A stretch of DNA of 16,589 nucleotides from the NCBI GenBank assembly GCA_021413405.1, contig JAIOQL010000463.1, forward strand, positions 1 through 16,589. The letters run 5' to 3'. The DNA is from Leptospira sp. GTDB lineage: Bacteria > Spirochaetota > Leptospiria > Leptospirales > Leptospiraceae. Of the stretch, positions 1 through 8,163 are shown in pieces. The position numbers and the translations under genes are program-made. Below the pieces are notes generated by a model, which worked only from the letters and a program-made list of their open reading frames with translations, made no database searches and had not been told where the DNA came from. Within the stretch, counting starts at the first letter, position 1, and the number at the start of each line of letters is the position of its first letter.

Positions 1-2286
1 TCTGAAACTACAGGCGATCAAATTTCCGAAGAAGACATCTCAATGAGAGAGATGTTGGAGGAGAAAGAATCTACCAGTGAAAGACTTCCCGTTTATATTT
101 ATTCCGTCGAAACATTGCCCGGCCTGAAAGCAACTGCGAAATCGATAATGGACGAATTAAAGGATCGTCACCGCAAAATCGATAAACAGGGCAGCAAAGA
201 TATTCATCCTTCATTTCTGTTAACCCTTGATAAGCTGGCCGAGTCTCTTCACAAATATACATCGCTTGGCGTCCAGGCAAAATCGGATCAGGCAATTGAC
301 CTGGCAATCCGCCAGATTACGGATATCGAAAACAGGGGCACAAACAGGATAGCTTATCTCTACCCGTTCCTGATCCGCGATAACAATAAGATCATTGCTA
401 AGATTGCACTCATTGCACCTCAAACCGGAGAAAAGGTAGATGTATCTGCTTATAGGAATGCCTGCCTCCGGGCATCTGAAGAATTCATCACACTGATCCT
501 TTCAAATCGGGCAAAGAAACCAAGAACAATTGATGAAGATAACCCTGGTCAGTTTTTGATGCAAACGAACAAAGCTGGCAATGTCTGGCTTCAACCAAAA
601 CTGGGTTCTCTTGAGGCTGAAGTAAATTCCCTTGTCCGGAAAGGTTTTCAGCCCTACAATCCTCTACCCGTAAATGATTTCGTTGAAGACTTTATAAATT
701 ATGGACACTCCATCAATTCTCTTATCCGCGTTCTGCCAGATTATCATCTCATTGTTGATGAACTTGATTTGGCTGAAGATGGCAGTTATAAAAAGCATCC
801 CGAACTGATTAACAATTACCGGGCGCAGGCTGATGGCCTCGAAAAGTTTGCGATGATCTATCTCCGGAAACTTGCAGGCGAAGGAGGCTATGAATTATTT
901 CTGAATAAACTGAATGATTATGAAATAAACCATATCCAGGGTGCACCTCCCGGCAGGAAGCAGGGTTCTGACAAAGTTCGTGCTCTCATAGATCTCATCC
1001 AGGAATTTCCTTTCACTGCTATAAATTCCGATCTTTGTAAAAAAGTAAATGAAACATGCCAGGTATCCATAAAAATTCTGGAAAAACTGATCGAGGAAAA
1101 AGACAGTCTTCTTCAGAGAAAGGATGACTCGTCCTATAAAAAACTGGAAGATTATGTTCTGCGAAAAATTCCCGAATTCACCAAATCCGAATCGAAACTC
1201 ATGCAAATTGATATTGCCGCAGAATTTGCAAGAGCCGGATTCAAGGATGAAGAAAAAATTCAGGATCTGAAAAGCCAGTTAAAGCAGGCAATTTCTGCAA
1301 AATTCGGTACGCACGAAAAAGAATCGGCCGATGGAAAGGAAATTTTTTACGCAGTAGACCAGAGTTATATGGCGAATGTGATGAACAACCTGACTGCGCT
1401 TTCACTGAAAGACAAACGGTTCAGGACGCAGATGGAAATTGCTAAAAAAATAAACGCTGAAATGTCCAACCCCAAAAATCCGACTTACAATGCCAACATT
1501 AAGCCGGATGCACTGCTTCGTCTTCTCGACGATACAAGGAGAATGGAAAAAGCAGAAGAGAAAAAAATTCGTTCTGATGAATTTAACAAAAAATTCAATC
1601 TCGTTGCAGGACTTTTTGCCTTTCTTGCTTCAATCATTTTTTTTGCAACCATGTCGGTAACATTCAACAACATTTCAACTCTTCTTCTCGGATTCCCGGT
1701 GAGTGCTGTGGCAGGTCTCATCGCATCACTGGTATTCAAGAAAAAGGGTCAGGGCTCAGATTCAGCGTCGGATGATCATGATTCGGAAATAACTTCCGGT
1801 AAATCCGGAAATTCACCTGCAAGCGACGGACTCCTGAAAAAAGAAGATAAGCTGAATGCAATTGCAAAGGTTGCTGAAAAATATATATTTGGCGGAAATT
1901 TCAACAAAATTCAGGATAAAATATTCGATTCAAAAGCGATCAAACAAAAAGTCGATCATTACCTGACCGACATTAAAGGATCTGTTCCCCTTCTCGCCAA
2001 AGAGACGGATAACAATAAAGTTGCCTCTTCCATTGAATATGCAATCATGCAAACGTCAGTAATCATAGCAGTTCCCGATGATCTGGTTCCGAAGAATAAA
2101 CCGAATTCAATTATTATCAGTAGAAATGATTTTAAGGCCCCGCTGATCAGGGAACAACTGGCCGAATTCTACAGGAGTGAGGCGGAAAAAAATAAGCATG
2201 ATAAACCGCTTGTGAAATATTATAGTTTTCTGATCAACACTCTGGAAGTTGATTATTATAAATTCCTACCGAAGAAAGGCAGGTAA
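1..2286 (+). CDS. Unrecognised large protein with two central membrane helices (5' end outside window)
   Basis: The frame is open to the first base of the window. The 14 codons before the ATG at 43 read like normal protein and no clear ribosome site precedes that ATG, so the gene probably starts upstream and is 5' truncated here. I do not recognise the family. Counting from the ATG at 43 (747 residues), residues 1-515 are hydrophilic, charged and probably helical. Two hydrophobic stretches at about 518-540 and 544-566 form a likely membrane hairpin, followed by KKK. A Ser/Asp/Gly-rich linker (about 568-595) leads to a soluble C-terminal domain of about 150 residues ending in a basic tail. With the basic flanks, both large domains are probably cytoplasmic, which is inference. 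It converges on the GHKL gene with a gap of 13 bases. No enzymatic motif was seen. It is confidently coding; the function is unknown. Confidence 0.85.
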   Translation, partial: SETTGDQISEEDISMREMLEEKESTSERLPVYIYSVETLPGLKATAKSIMDELKDRHRKIDKQGSKDIHPSFLLTLDKLAESLHKYTSLGVQAKSDQAIDLAIRQITDIENRGTNRIAYLYPFLIRDNNKIIAKIALIAPQTGEKVDVSAYRNACLRASEEFITLILSNRAKKPRTIDEDNPGQFLMQTNKAGNVWLQPKLGSLEAEVNSLVRKGFQPYNPLPVNDFVEDFINYGHSINSLIRVLPDYHLIVDELDLAEDGSYKKHPELINNYRAQADGLEKFAMIYLRKLAGEGGYELFLNKLNDYEINHIQGAPPGRKQGSDKVRALIDLIQEFPFTAINSDLCKKVNETCQVSIKILEKLIEEKDSLLQRKDDSSYKKLEDYVLRKIPEFTKSESKLMQIDIAAEFARAGFKDEEKIQDLKSQLKQAISAKFGTHEKESADGKEIFYAVDQSYMANVMNNLTALSLKDKRFRTQMEIAKKINAEMSNPKNPTYNANIKPDALLRLLDDTRRMEKAEEKKIRSDEFNKKFNLVAGLFAFLASIIFFATMSVTFNNISTLLLGFPVSAVAGLIASLVFKKKGQGSDSASDDHDSEITSGKSGNSPASDGLLKKEDKLNAIAKVAEKYIFGGNFNKIQDKIFDSKAIKQKVDHYLTDIKGSVPLLAKETDNNKVASSIEYAIMQTSVIIAVPDDLVPKNKPNSIIISRNDFKAPLIREQLAEFYRSEAEKNKHDKPLVKYYSFLINTLEVDYYKFLPKKGR

Positions 2287-2299
2287 TAGAAAGGAAATC

Positions 2300-3073
2300 T
2301 TAGTTCCAGACACCAAAATCTTTGTAATTGTAGGAAAAAGTTTTTCTGAGTTCTTCTGCTGAAATTCCCTTTTCGTTCATTTCTATTTCAAACATTTTTC
2401 TCTTTGAAATGTAATCTTTTGCGAGAGGAATTTCGAGTTTAGCTGCAGTTTCTCCATATTTTTCAGCGGAATAGAGAATGAAAGAATGCTTATCAATTCC
2501 TGACTGATCGAGGAGGATGCCAACCATTGTGAGTCCCATTCCCGCTCCTTCGGTTGCATCCCCATGTTCCATGAAAAAATCGAGAAGACTTGCGAAGCTC
2601 TTTGCCTTTCCAAATTTGTCCCTGATCCTTCTTTCTTCATGATCAAGAAGTTTGAAATTGTTTTTTACTTTGATGTTCAGTACATCAGGTGAATAATAAA
2701 ATGTAGCTGTGACAGGAAGGTCATATTTTCTGAAATCAGCTTTATATGTTTTGAGTTTGTCTTCACTGATGTGCGATTTAAAATAATTCATTCCTGTTTC
2801 ATAATCATTCGGATCTTCGATATTGAGGGAAAGGCGGCGAAAAAGCATTCTCTTCAGATTTGCCTTTGTCGCATTCAAAACGAGTTCTTTGGCAGAAGTA
2901 TAGGCAATGTCAAGCAGATCCACACGGTCGAATCGTTCAAGGATGGTTTTGATAATAATGTTTAATTCGTTTTCGCCGTAGTCGCTGAGGAGGTAAGTTA
3001 CAAAACTGATAATTTTCTTTTTATCAATGGCATCGTTTACTATTTTTTTTATTTCTTCATCTGTCTTTTTCAA
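2300..3073 (-). CDS. GHKL (histidine-kinase-like) ATPase-domain protein without a phosphoacceptor domain
   Basis: A 257-residue protein starting with TTG at 3073; a GGATGA just upstream serves as ribosome site, and an ATG at 3081 is out of frame and meets a stop after three codons. An N-box-like helix is seen at 60-75 (E63, N67, K70 in KELVLNATKAN), and a G2-like glycine lid at 176-181 (EGAGMGL). The G1 box, normally DxGxG, appears to be replaced by NNF at 138-140, so the adenine-binding Asp is not evident. No HisKA/DHp helix with a phosphorylatable His is present. The HPt gene lies 73 bases upstream on the same strand, suggesting a split phosphorelay in which this protein phosphorylates, or merely binds, the HPt partner. 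It could instead be an anti-sigma-type or pseudo-kinase regulator. The GHKL fold assignment is fairly sure; activity is uncertain. Confidence 0.75.
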   Translation of the reverse strand: MKKTDEEIKKIVNDAIDKKKIISFVTYLLSDYGENELNIIIKTILERFDRVDLLDIAYTSAKELVLNATKANLKRMLFRRLSLNIEDPNDYETGMNYFKSHISEDKLKTYKADFRKYDLPVTATFYYSPDVLNIKVKNNFKLLDHEERRIRDKFGKAKSFASLLDFFMEHGDATEGAGMGLTMVGILLDQSGIDKHSFILYSAEKYGETAAKLEIPLAKDYISKRKMFEIEMNEKGISAEELRKTFSYNYKDFGVWN

Positions 3074-3108
3074 ATTTTCATCCAGGAATTTAATTAATGG
3101 TCTGTCCT

Positions 3109-3138
3109 ATAAAAACAAGGTTTGCCCCGAAAAGTCAA
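3109..3138 (-). promoter_or_regulatory. Candidate promoter for the GHKL gene
   Basis: On the minus strand TTGACT (3138-3133) is followed after 18 bases by TTTTAT (3114-3109), about 36 bases before the TTG start. It lies between the HPt stop and the GHKL start, so the GHKL gene could be transcribed on its own as well as from upstream of HPt. The -10 match is only 4 of 6. Confidence 0.3.
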
Positions 3139-3146
3139 TAAGTATT

Positions 3147-3494
3147 TTAATCCCTGAATTTTTTCTCGAGCTCTGCAAGGGTTTCGATCCATATTCCTTC
3201 GATCTTCCCGGACTCGGTACAGGCTTCGATAAAATCACCGTTTTGCATTATCCGTTCTGCTTCAGAAACTACCCTGTTCAACTCCGTCAAACCGAAATTT
3301 GCAGTCGCACCTTTGACCGAATGCAATTCTGAAAGAAGCCCTTTTTCATTTCCGGAAGAAATATGATTTTTGATCAGGCCTATTTTTTCCTGGAGATTCT
3401 CTTTCAGAGATTCCATCATTTCCTTAATCCATTTCTGATCTTCCGGACTATCACCGTCTACAAAAGATTCAATCCGAGACCAATCAATATACAT
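3147..3494 (-). CDS. Stand-alone HPt (histidine phosphotransfer) protein
   Basis: A 115-residue, almost entirely helical protein of the normal length for a single HPt domain. The phosphotransfer motif is at 56-68, ELHSVKGATANFG, matching the family pattern H-x-x-K-G-x-x-x-N-x-G with H58 as the phosphorylated histidine and K61 and G62 conserved. It starts at an ATG (3494) preceded by an AGGGTGGA ribosome site. HPt proteins pass phosphate between receiver domains or accept it from a GHKL kinase; the protein is cytoplasmic. The GHKL-domain gene follows on the same strand and probably belongs to the same transcript. No receiver-domain gene lies in the window, so the output is unknown. Assignment from the motif is strong; the partner is inferred from position. 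Confidence 0.88.
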   Translation of the reverse strand: MYIDWSRIESFVDGDSPEDQKWIKEMMESLKENLQEKIGLIKNHISSGNEKGLLSELHSVKGATANFGLTELNRVVSEAERIMQNGDFIEACTESGKIEGIWIETLAELEKKFRD

Positions 3495-3520
3495 ATTCCA
3501 CCCTGCTTCTGTTTTTTAGA

Positions 3521-3546
3521 ATTATGCTTCCGGTTTATTTAGTCAA
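3521..3546 (-). promoter_or_regulatory. Possible promoter elements upstream of HPt
   Basis: On the minus strand a TTGACT (3546-3541) is followed by CATAAT (3526-3521), but the spacer is only 14 bases, shorter than usual. It is about 27 bases upstream of the HPt start, the right region for a promoter. Weak call. Confidence 0.25.
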
Positions 3547-3585
3547 TTTTAAAACCGCCTCCACTACATAGCTATTCAATTAAGC

Positions 3586-3609
3586 CAGAGGGGCGATTGA
3601 GCCCCTGTG
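3586..3609 (+). other. Short GC-rich hairpin upstream of lpxA
   Basis: AGGGGC (3589-3594) and GCCCCT (3601-3606) form a perfect 6 bp stem with a 6-base loop, extended by two more pairs across a G-G mismatch (3586/3609 and 3587/3608). No run of T follows on either strand, so it is not a standard intrinsic terminator. It may be a structured leader for lpxA. It also buries the GTG at 3607 that opens the longer lpxA frame, arguing against starting there. Confidence 0.4.
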
Positions 3610-3702
3610 ACAAAAATAGCGGAACAGAAAAACAAATTTTGCCAAAAGGTAACGGCAAATTATTCGCTTGAATTTTTTCTCATACACAAAGAAGTATTAG
3701 GA

Positions 3703-4509
3703 ATGAAGATACACCCAACGGCAATCGTCGATCCCGGCGCAGAATTGCACGAATCAGTTGAAATTGGACCATACACCATTATTGAAAAAAATGTCCGCAT
3801 CGGAGAAGGAACCACCATTGAAAGTTGCATCCGGATTCACTCAGGTACAAAGATAGGAAAATTTAACAAAATTTATCATGCTGCATCAATGGGTGGTCTT
3901 CCCCAGGATATCAGTTTTAATCCGGATACTGTAACGCACCTCGAGATCGGTGATTCCAACGTTATCCGTGAAGGATGCCTGTTTCATCGCGGCACAAAAG
4001 AGGGCAAGGCTACCATAATCGGAAATAATAATTATTTTATGGGTAACGTTCATGTCGGCCATGACTCTAAAATAGGAAATCACAATATCGTTGTCCAGGC
4101 TGCAGCTTTCGCCGGACATGTTACGATCGGGAATCGCGCATTCATTTCCGGTATGTCAGTGACCCACCAGTTTGTACGGATTGGTGATAATGTGATGGTG
4201 GGAGGTCTCACAAAGATAGTGAAGGATGTTCCACCCTATTCGATGATCGATGGAAATCCCGCAGAAATTATAGGCCTGAATTCCGTCGGGCTCAAACGCG
4301 CAGGTTTCAAACCGGAAATTCGGGATGAAATCAAAAAGGCATATAAAATAATTTATCATTCCGGCCTGAATACAAAGCAGGCTCTTGAGGAATTGCATAA
4401 ATTAAAAAATCCTTCGGACGAAGTTAAAAATATCATTCAATTTTTTGACGACAGTCACCGCGGAGTAACCGACCACCGCGACATCAGAAAACAAGGATCA
4501 TCAGAGTAA
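3703..4509 (+). CDS. lpxA: Acyl-[ACP]--UDP-sugar O/N-acyltransferase LpxA (first step of lipid A synthesis)
   Basis: LpxA transfers an (R)-3-hydroxyacyl chain from ACP to the UDP-amino sugar that starts lipid A; it is a cytoplasmic left-handed beta-helix trimer. The ATG at 3703 gives 268 residues, beginning MKIHPTAIVDPGA as the family does. The frame extends back to a GTG at 3607, but those 32 residues are unlike LpxA and that start sits in a hairpin. Hexapeptide repeats fill about 1-180, followed by the helical C-terminal domain. Expected residues are present: H117 and H120 (NVHVGHD, H120 catalytic), H139 (AGHV), H155 (THQF). The acyl-chain ruler, Gly173 in E. coli, is K171 here, in VGGLTK. 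The same change at the same number is what I recall for L. interrogans LpxA, which uses 3-hydroxylauroyl-ACP and UDP-GlcNAc3N. galE follows after one base, so the two are co-transcribed. Confidence 0.95.
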   Translation: MKIHPTAIVDPGAELHESVEIGPYTIIEKNVRIGEGTTIESCIRIHSGTKIGKFNKIYHAASMGGLPQDISFNPDTVTHLEIGDSNVIREGCLFHRGTKEGKATIIGNNNYFMGNVHVGHDSKIGNHNIVVQAAAFAGHVTIGNRAFISGMSVTHQFVRIGDNVMVGGLTKIVKDVPPYSMIDGNPAEIIGLNSVGLKRAGFKPEIRDEIKKAYKIIYHSGLNTKQALEELHKLKNPSDEVKNIIQFFDDSHRGVTDHRDIRKQGSSE

Positions 4510-4510
4510 A

Positions 4511-5479
4511 GTGAGACTCCTGATCACCGGTGGAGCCGGCTACATTGGAGGCCACATCGTCAAAGAACTCAGGGGCAGTAATCACGAATTAGTCGTTGTT
4601 GACAACATGGAAAAGGGAAATGAGAAAAACCTGTTTCCTGAGAACACTTTCATACAGGGAAACATCCAGGACGATACAGTTCTCGAAAAAGTCTTTTCGA
4701 AGAAAGTGGATGCCGTGTTTCATTTTGCAGCATGGAAAGGTGCCGGTGAATCAATGACTGCGCCTGAAATATATTCTCTGAATAATCTCAACGGCTCAAT
4801 TAAACTCCTGACCAGCATGGCAGCGAATGGCTGCAAATATTTCATTTTTTCATCGTCTGCCGCAGTCTACGGTTCCCCGGAGTATCTCCCTGTCGATGAA
4901 CAGCACCCGCTTCACCCTGAAAATTATTACGGATACACAAAACTTTGTATTGAAGAAAATTTAAAGTGGTATGACAAACTCAAGGGAATGCGATATGCGG
5001 CATTGCGATATTTTAATGCTGCAGGCTATGACCCGGATGGAATCATTACCGGGCTGGAAAAAACACCGGCAAACCTGTTGCCAATCATAATGGAAACAGC
5101 CTGTGGCATGCGAAAAAGTTTCGAAATTTTCGGGGATGATTATGATACGCCCAATGGGACATGCATACGCGACTATATTCATGTGACTGATCTTGCGAGA
5201 GCGCATCTGCTCAGCCTTGATTATATCATGAAAACAGACAGCTCAATCACAATCAATCTGGGATCAGAAAAGGGATATTCTGTAAAAGAAATGATCGCTA
5301 TGGCGGAAACTGTTGCCGGGAAGACAATTCCGCACAAAATTTCAGGAAGGCGTCCGGGTGATCCGGGGAAGATGTTCGCATCGTCTGCAAAAGCAAAAAA
5401 GTTACTTAACTGGAAACCTGAATTCAGTGATTCAAAAACCATTCTGACAACAATGTGGAATGTTTACGGTAATCTGTGA
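4511..5479 (+). CDS. galE: UDP-glucose 4-epimerase family protein (GalE-like, extended SDR)
   Basis: Likely interconverts UDP-Glc and UDP-Gal, or the N-acetyl forms, using tightly bound NAD, supplying galactose-type sugars for the cell envelope. The 322-residue product has the NAD-binding TGGAGYIGG at 6-14, D31 after strand 2, the SSSAAVYG segment at 114-121 with the catalytic Ser, and YGYTK at 140-144 (Tyr140 and Lys144). ALRYFNAAG and CIRDYIHVTDLA follow as in GalE. Length fits bacterial GalE. The start is a GTG at 4511, one base after the lpxA stop, with AAGGA at 4493-4497 inside the end of lpxA, so translation is probably coupled. The sugar specificity cannot be read from sequence alone; a GlcNAc epimerase or another nucleotide-sugar SDR is possible. 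It converges on the SNF2 gene with only two bases between stops. Confidence 0.9.
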   Translation: MRLLITGGAGYIGGHIVKELRGSNHELVVVDNMEKGNEKNLFPENTFIQGNIQDDTVLEKVFSKKVDAVFHFAAWKGAGESMTAPEIYSLNNLNGSIKLLTSMAANGCKYFIFSSSAAVYGSPEYLPVDEQHPLHPENYYGYTKLCIEENLKWYDKLKGMRYAALRYFNAAGYDPDGIITGLEKTPANLLPIIMETACGMRKSFEIFGDDYDTPNGTCIRDYIHVTDLARAHLLSLDYIMKTDSSITINLGSEKGYSVKEMIAMAETVAGKTIPHKISGRRPGDPGKMFASSAKAKKLLNWKPEFSDSKTILTTMWNVYGNL

Positions 5480-5481
5480 TT

Positions 5482-8163
5482 CTACACAATAACATAGACC
5501 TGGAATAACTGTGCCCGGTGCCTGATCTGGCTGGCATTCCTGATCTTTCTGACCTGCCTGTCATGCTCTTCCCTCGCTTTCATAATTTCGTTTTTGGTCC
5601 GGTTTATCACCGCGCGTTTCTCCGGGGCAGGACTCCATTTGTGTTTCGCTTCCTGTCTCATTAACTTTTCTTCCAGTTGCCGGATATATTTCTGATGACT
5701 GACATCAACTTTATATTCTTCTTTTTTGAAAATGGAAAGCGTATTATTTTTCAAAGTCTCTTTCTTCTTTTCTGCAATGCTCTCCAGTTTTTCAAAAACA
5801 GCCGGATAAAAATCGGGTACGTTTATTCCGGAAGGAGAAGTCTCGAGACTGCTGATTTCATCGTATGGAAAAACATCCAGTTCCACGATTTTATTTGTGG
5901 CCGTATCAAATTCGAGGTAGAAAATTTCAGTCCTTTTGACAGAGTAATGAAATTCAGAAAGGAAAACAAACACGATCTTATTTTTATAGCCGGCCAATCC
6001 CTTCAGACAGACAGTTCTGAAGCCGATCTTGTTTTCGATAATGTGTGTTATCGCTGTTTCGACTAACGGATGACCGAAGGCCAGGAATTCAAGTGAATCA
6101 TTCTGAAGGGCAATTTCAGAATTAAAAGTAGCGCCGGAGATTCCAGCGGCGGATTTGATCTCATAGATCTCGTTCCCGGTGGAAGCCAGTTGGAAACCGG
6201 CAACCGGTCCATACTGCCCGCAGAATAATGTAATAAATTTTTCCAGGTGGGAATTTGTGAATTGCCTGTCTGTCAAAGTGTGATTGTAATAATCTGCCAG
6301 GTTGAAATCCAGAATCTTAGGAGTCATGAGCGAATTCAATTTATTGAATCCAACCTCTGCAAGCCTGATCCTGTTATCAAATTCTGTTTCTATTTCTTCC
6401 TGTGTTTTTGAGCCGGTAACAAATTTCATAAGGCTTGAATTGAAATCGAGCTCATCCTCAATCGTTCCAAGCAAAGCATCTGATGCCCCGATCGAATCTT
6501 CAAACAATTTGATTTTATTCGTGAGAACCGATAGAATTTTTTCAGCTACTGTATCCTTACTCGCAAAATTAAAAATGTAAACATTTTCTTTCTGCCCAAA
6601 CCTGTGTATCCTGCCGATCCTCTGTTCAATTTTCAGGGGACTCCAGGGCAGGTCATAATTAAAAAGTATATTTGCAAACTGAAGATTGCGGCCCTCGCCA
6701 CCGGCTTCTGTAGAAATCAGAATTTCTGACTGAGTCTTAAATTTCGAAATTGCATCTTCCTTAGCATCCGCAGTCAGTGATCCGTGAAAAAGCACAATAT
6801 CAAAATCTGAAAGAACCCTGCAAAGATAATCCTGTGTGCTCCTGAACTGGGTAAAGATGATGAATTTTTTGTTTCCTTCACTTTTCAGTTTAACAAGGGT
6901 TTCCCGCAATTTAATGGACTTCCGGTCCTCCCGGATGGCCTTCCCGAGAAGAATCAGTCTGTTAAGCGAAAGAAGTTCCCGTTTTATATTTTTTAGTTCG
7001 TTATGCGCCGATGTCTCAAGCTCAGAAATGAATTCTTCGACCTCTTCAGTCTCATTCAAATCCCAATCATCAACAGATGCCGGTGCTTTACCGAATGAAT
7101 GCAACTTTGTTTCAATCATAAACTTTCTTTTTTGAAGAGCATTCAAAAGCGCAACCACAGAAGAATCCAGAAGTTTCTGGAAAACGATCATAACAAATCC
7201 TGTCGCACGGTTCTGAGTATTCATTGCGAGATTATATTCACGCTTAACATAATCCGTCGTTTCATCATAAAACTGCCGTTCCTGGACGGAGAGATCGATC
7301 CGGACTGTTTTCGCAAACCGTTTTGTGAACCCGCCAACTTCCACTTTCCTGCGGCGCAACAGCACCTTACTGATTTTTTCTCTCAGGTCACTCCTGTTCC
7401 CCAGGACATATTCATTTACAAAACTCTGGTAGGGTCCGAGAATATTCGGATCTACAAGATGCACGAGGTAAAACAATTCTTCGAGTTTTCCGCGAAATGG
7501 AGTAGCCGAAAGCAGGAGCAGACTCTCACATTTCTTTGCAATTTTTTCTGCAAAAATGTAGGCCCGGGTAATTTTGGAATAGTCCCTCCGAAGACGGTGC
7601 GCCTCATCAAAAATCACGATGTTCCATTTGCGTTTCAGGATTTCGTCGCTATACTTCGGATTTTTGATAAAATCAATAGAAGTGATCACCCTGTCAAAAT
7701 TCTGCCAGTTCTCGACTCCCGAATCTACGAAATTTTTTCGCTTCACGATTGTGAAATCTTCGTTGAATTTATTTTTCAGCTCCTGTTTCCATTGAATCGC
7801 GAGAGGAGATGGAACTACAATCAGAACGCGTTTATAATCGTTCCGGAAGCTCAGCTCTTTCATGATCAGTGCAGCTTCGATGGTCTTTCCAAGTCCAACT
7901 TCGTCGGCAAGAATGAAACGCGGACTGAAACTGTTCACCACAATGTGGGTCGATTCTATCTGGTGCGGCAAAAGTCTTGTACGGGAATTTGACAATGAGG
8001 ACAGTTTGTCATAGGCATGAGTGAGTTTCAGCTCATACGCCATGAGAGAGAGAAGCATTTCAGGAAGATTTTCACTCTTCTCATACAACGCGGACGGAAA
8101 AATGGTTTCTTCCTTCCCGGAAGAATTCTCAAAATCGAGGCTGAACTGTACTAAAGATTCCAT
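5482..8163 (-). CDS. SNF2/RapA-like DEAD/DEAH ATPase (superfamily 2 helicase fold)
   Basis: An 893-residue SNF2-family ATPase, expected to translocate on double-stranded DNA and remodel bound proteins or RNA polymerase rather than unwind. Motifs occur in order: Q-type LLPHQ at 64-68, motif I DEVGLGKT at 87-94, motif Ia VVPSPLAIQW, motif II DEAH at 186-189, motif III SAT at 219-221, then the C-terminal lobe with FTQF at 437-440, motif V STEAGGEGRNLQ at 484-495 and motif VI QRIGRIHRFGQ at 514-524. Residues 590-893 form a family-specific C-terminal region without a recognised domain, ending in a basic probable coiled coil (about 830-880). All catalytic motifs look intact. Its ATG overlaps the last base of the queE stop, so translation is coupled. 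RapA and defence-associated SNF2 proteins share this layout, so the role is open. Confidence 0.9.
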   Translation of the reverse strand: MESLVQFSLDFENSSGKEETIFPSALYEKSENLPEMLLSLMAYELKLTHAYDKLSSLSNSRTRLLPHQIESTHIVVNSFSPRFILADEVGLGKTIEAALIMKELSFRNDYKRVLIVVPSPLAIQWKQELKNKFNEDFTIVKRKNFVDSGVENWQNFDRVITSIDFIKNPKYSDEILKRKWNIVIFDEAHRLRRDYSKITRAYIFAEKIAKKCESLLLLSATPFRGKLEELFYLVHLVDPNILGPYQSFVNEYVLGNRSDLREKISKVLLRRRKVEVGGFTKRFAKTVRIDLSVQERQFYDETTDYVKREYNLAMNTQNRATGFVMIVFQKLLDSSVVALLNALQKRKFMIETKLHSFGKAPASVDDWDLNETEEVEEFISELETSAHNELKNIKRELLSLNRLILLGKAIREDRKSIKLRETLVKLKSEGNKKFIIFTQFRSTQDYLCRVLSDFDIVLFHGSLTADAKEDAISKFKTQSEILISTEAGGEGRNLQFANILFNYDLPWSPLKIEQRIGRIHRFGQKENVYIFNFASKDTVAEKILSVLTNKIKLFEDSIGASDALLGTIEDELDFNSSLMKFVTGSKTQEEIETEFDNRIRLAEVGFNKLNSLMTPKILDFNLADYYNHTLTDRQFTNSHLEKFITLFCGQYGPVAGFQLASTGNEIYEIKSAAGISGATFNSEIALQNDSLEFLAFGHPLVETAITHIIENKIGFRTVCLKGLAGYKNKIVFVFLSEFHYSVKRTEIFYLEFDTATNKIVELDVFPYDEISSLETSPSGINVPDFYPAVFEKLESIAEKKKETLKNNTLSIFKKEEYKVDVSHQKYIRQLEEKLMRQEAKHKWSPAPEKRAVINRTKNEIMKAREEHDRQVRKIRNASQIRHRAQLFQVYVIV

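Noticed and set aside
3607..3702. N-terminal extension of LpxA from the GTG at 3607
   Set aside because: The 32 residues are not LpxA-like and the start codon is part of a hairpin; residue numbering fits the ATG at 3703.
7099..7992. 297-codon open frame antisense to the SNF2 gene
   Set aside because: It is fully inside the SNF2 gene, its composition is unnatural (many Phe, His and Cys), it has no ribosome site, and the opposite strand carries all SNF2 motifs.
5482..8163. SNF2 protein as part of a DISARM-type defence system
   Set aside because: No methyltransferase, DUF1998 or phospholipase D gene accompanies it; the only partner is queE.
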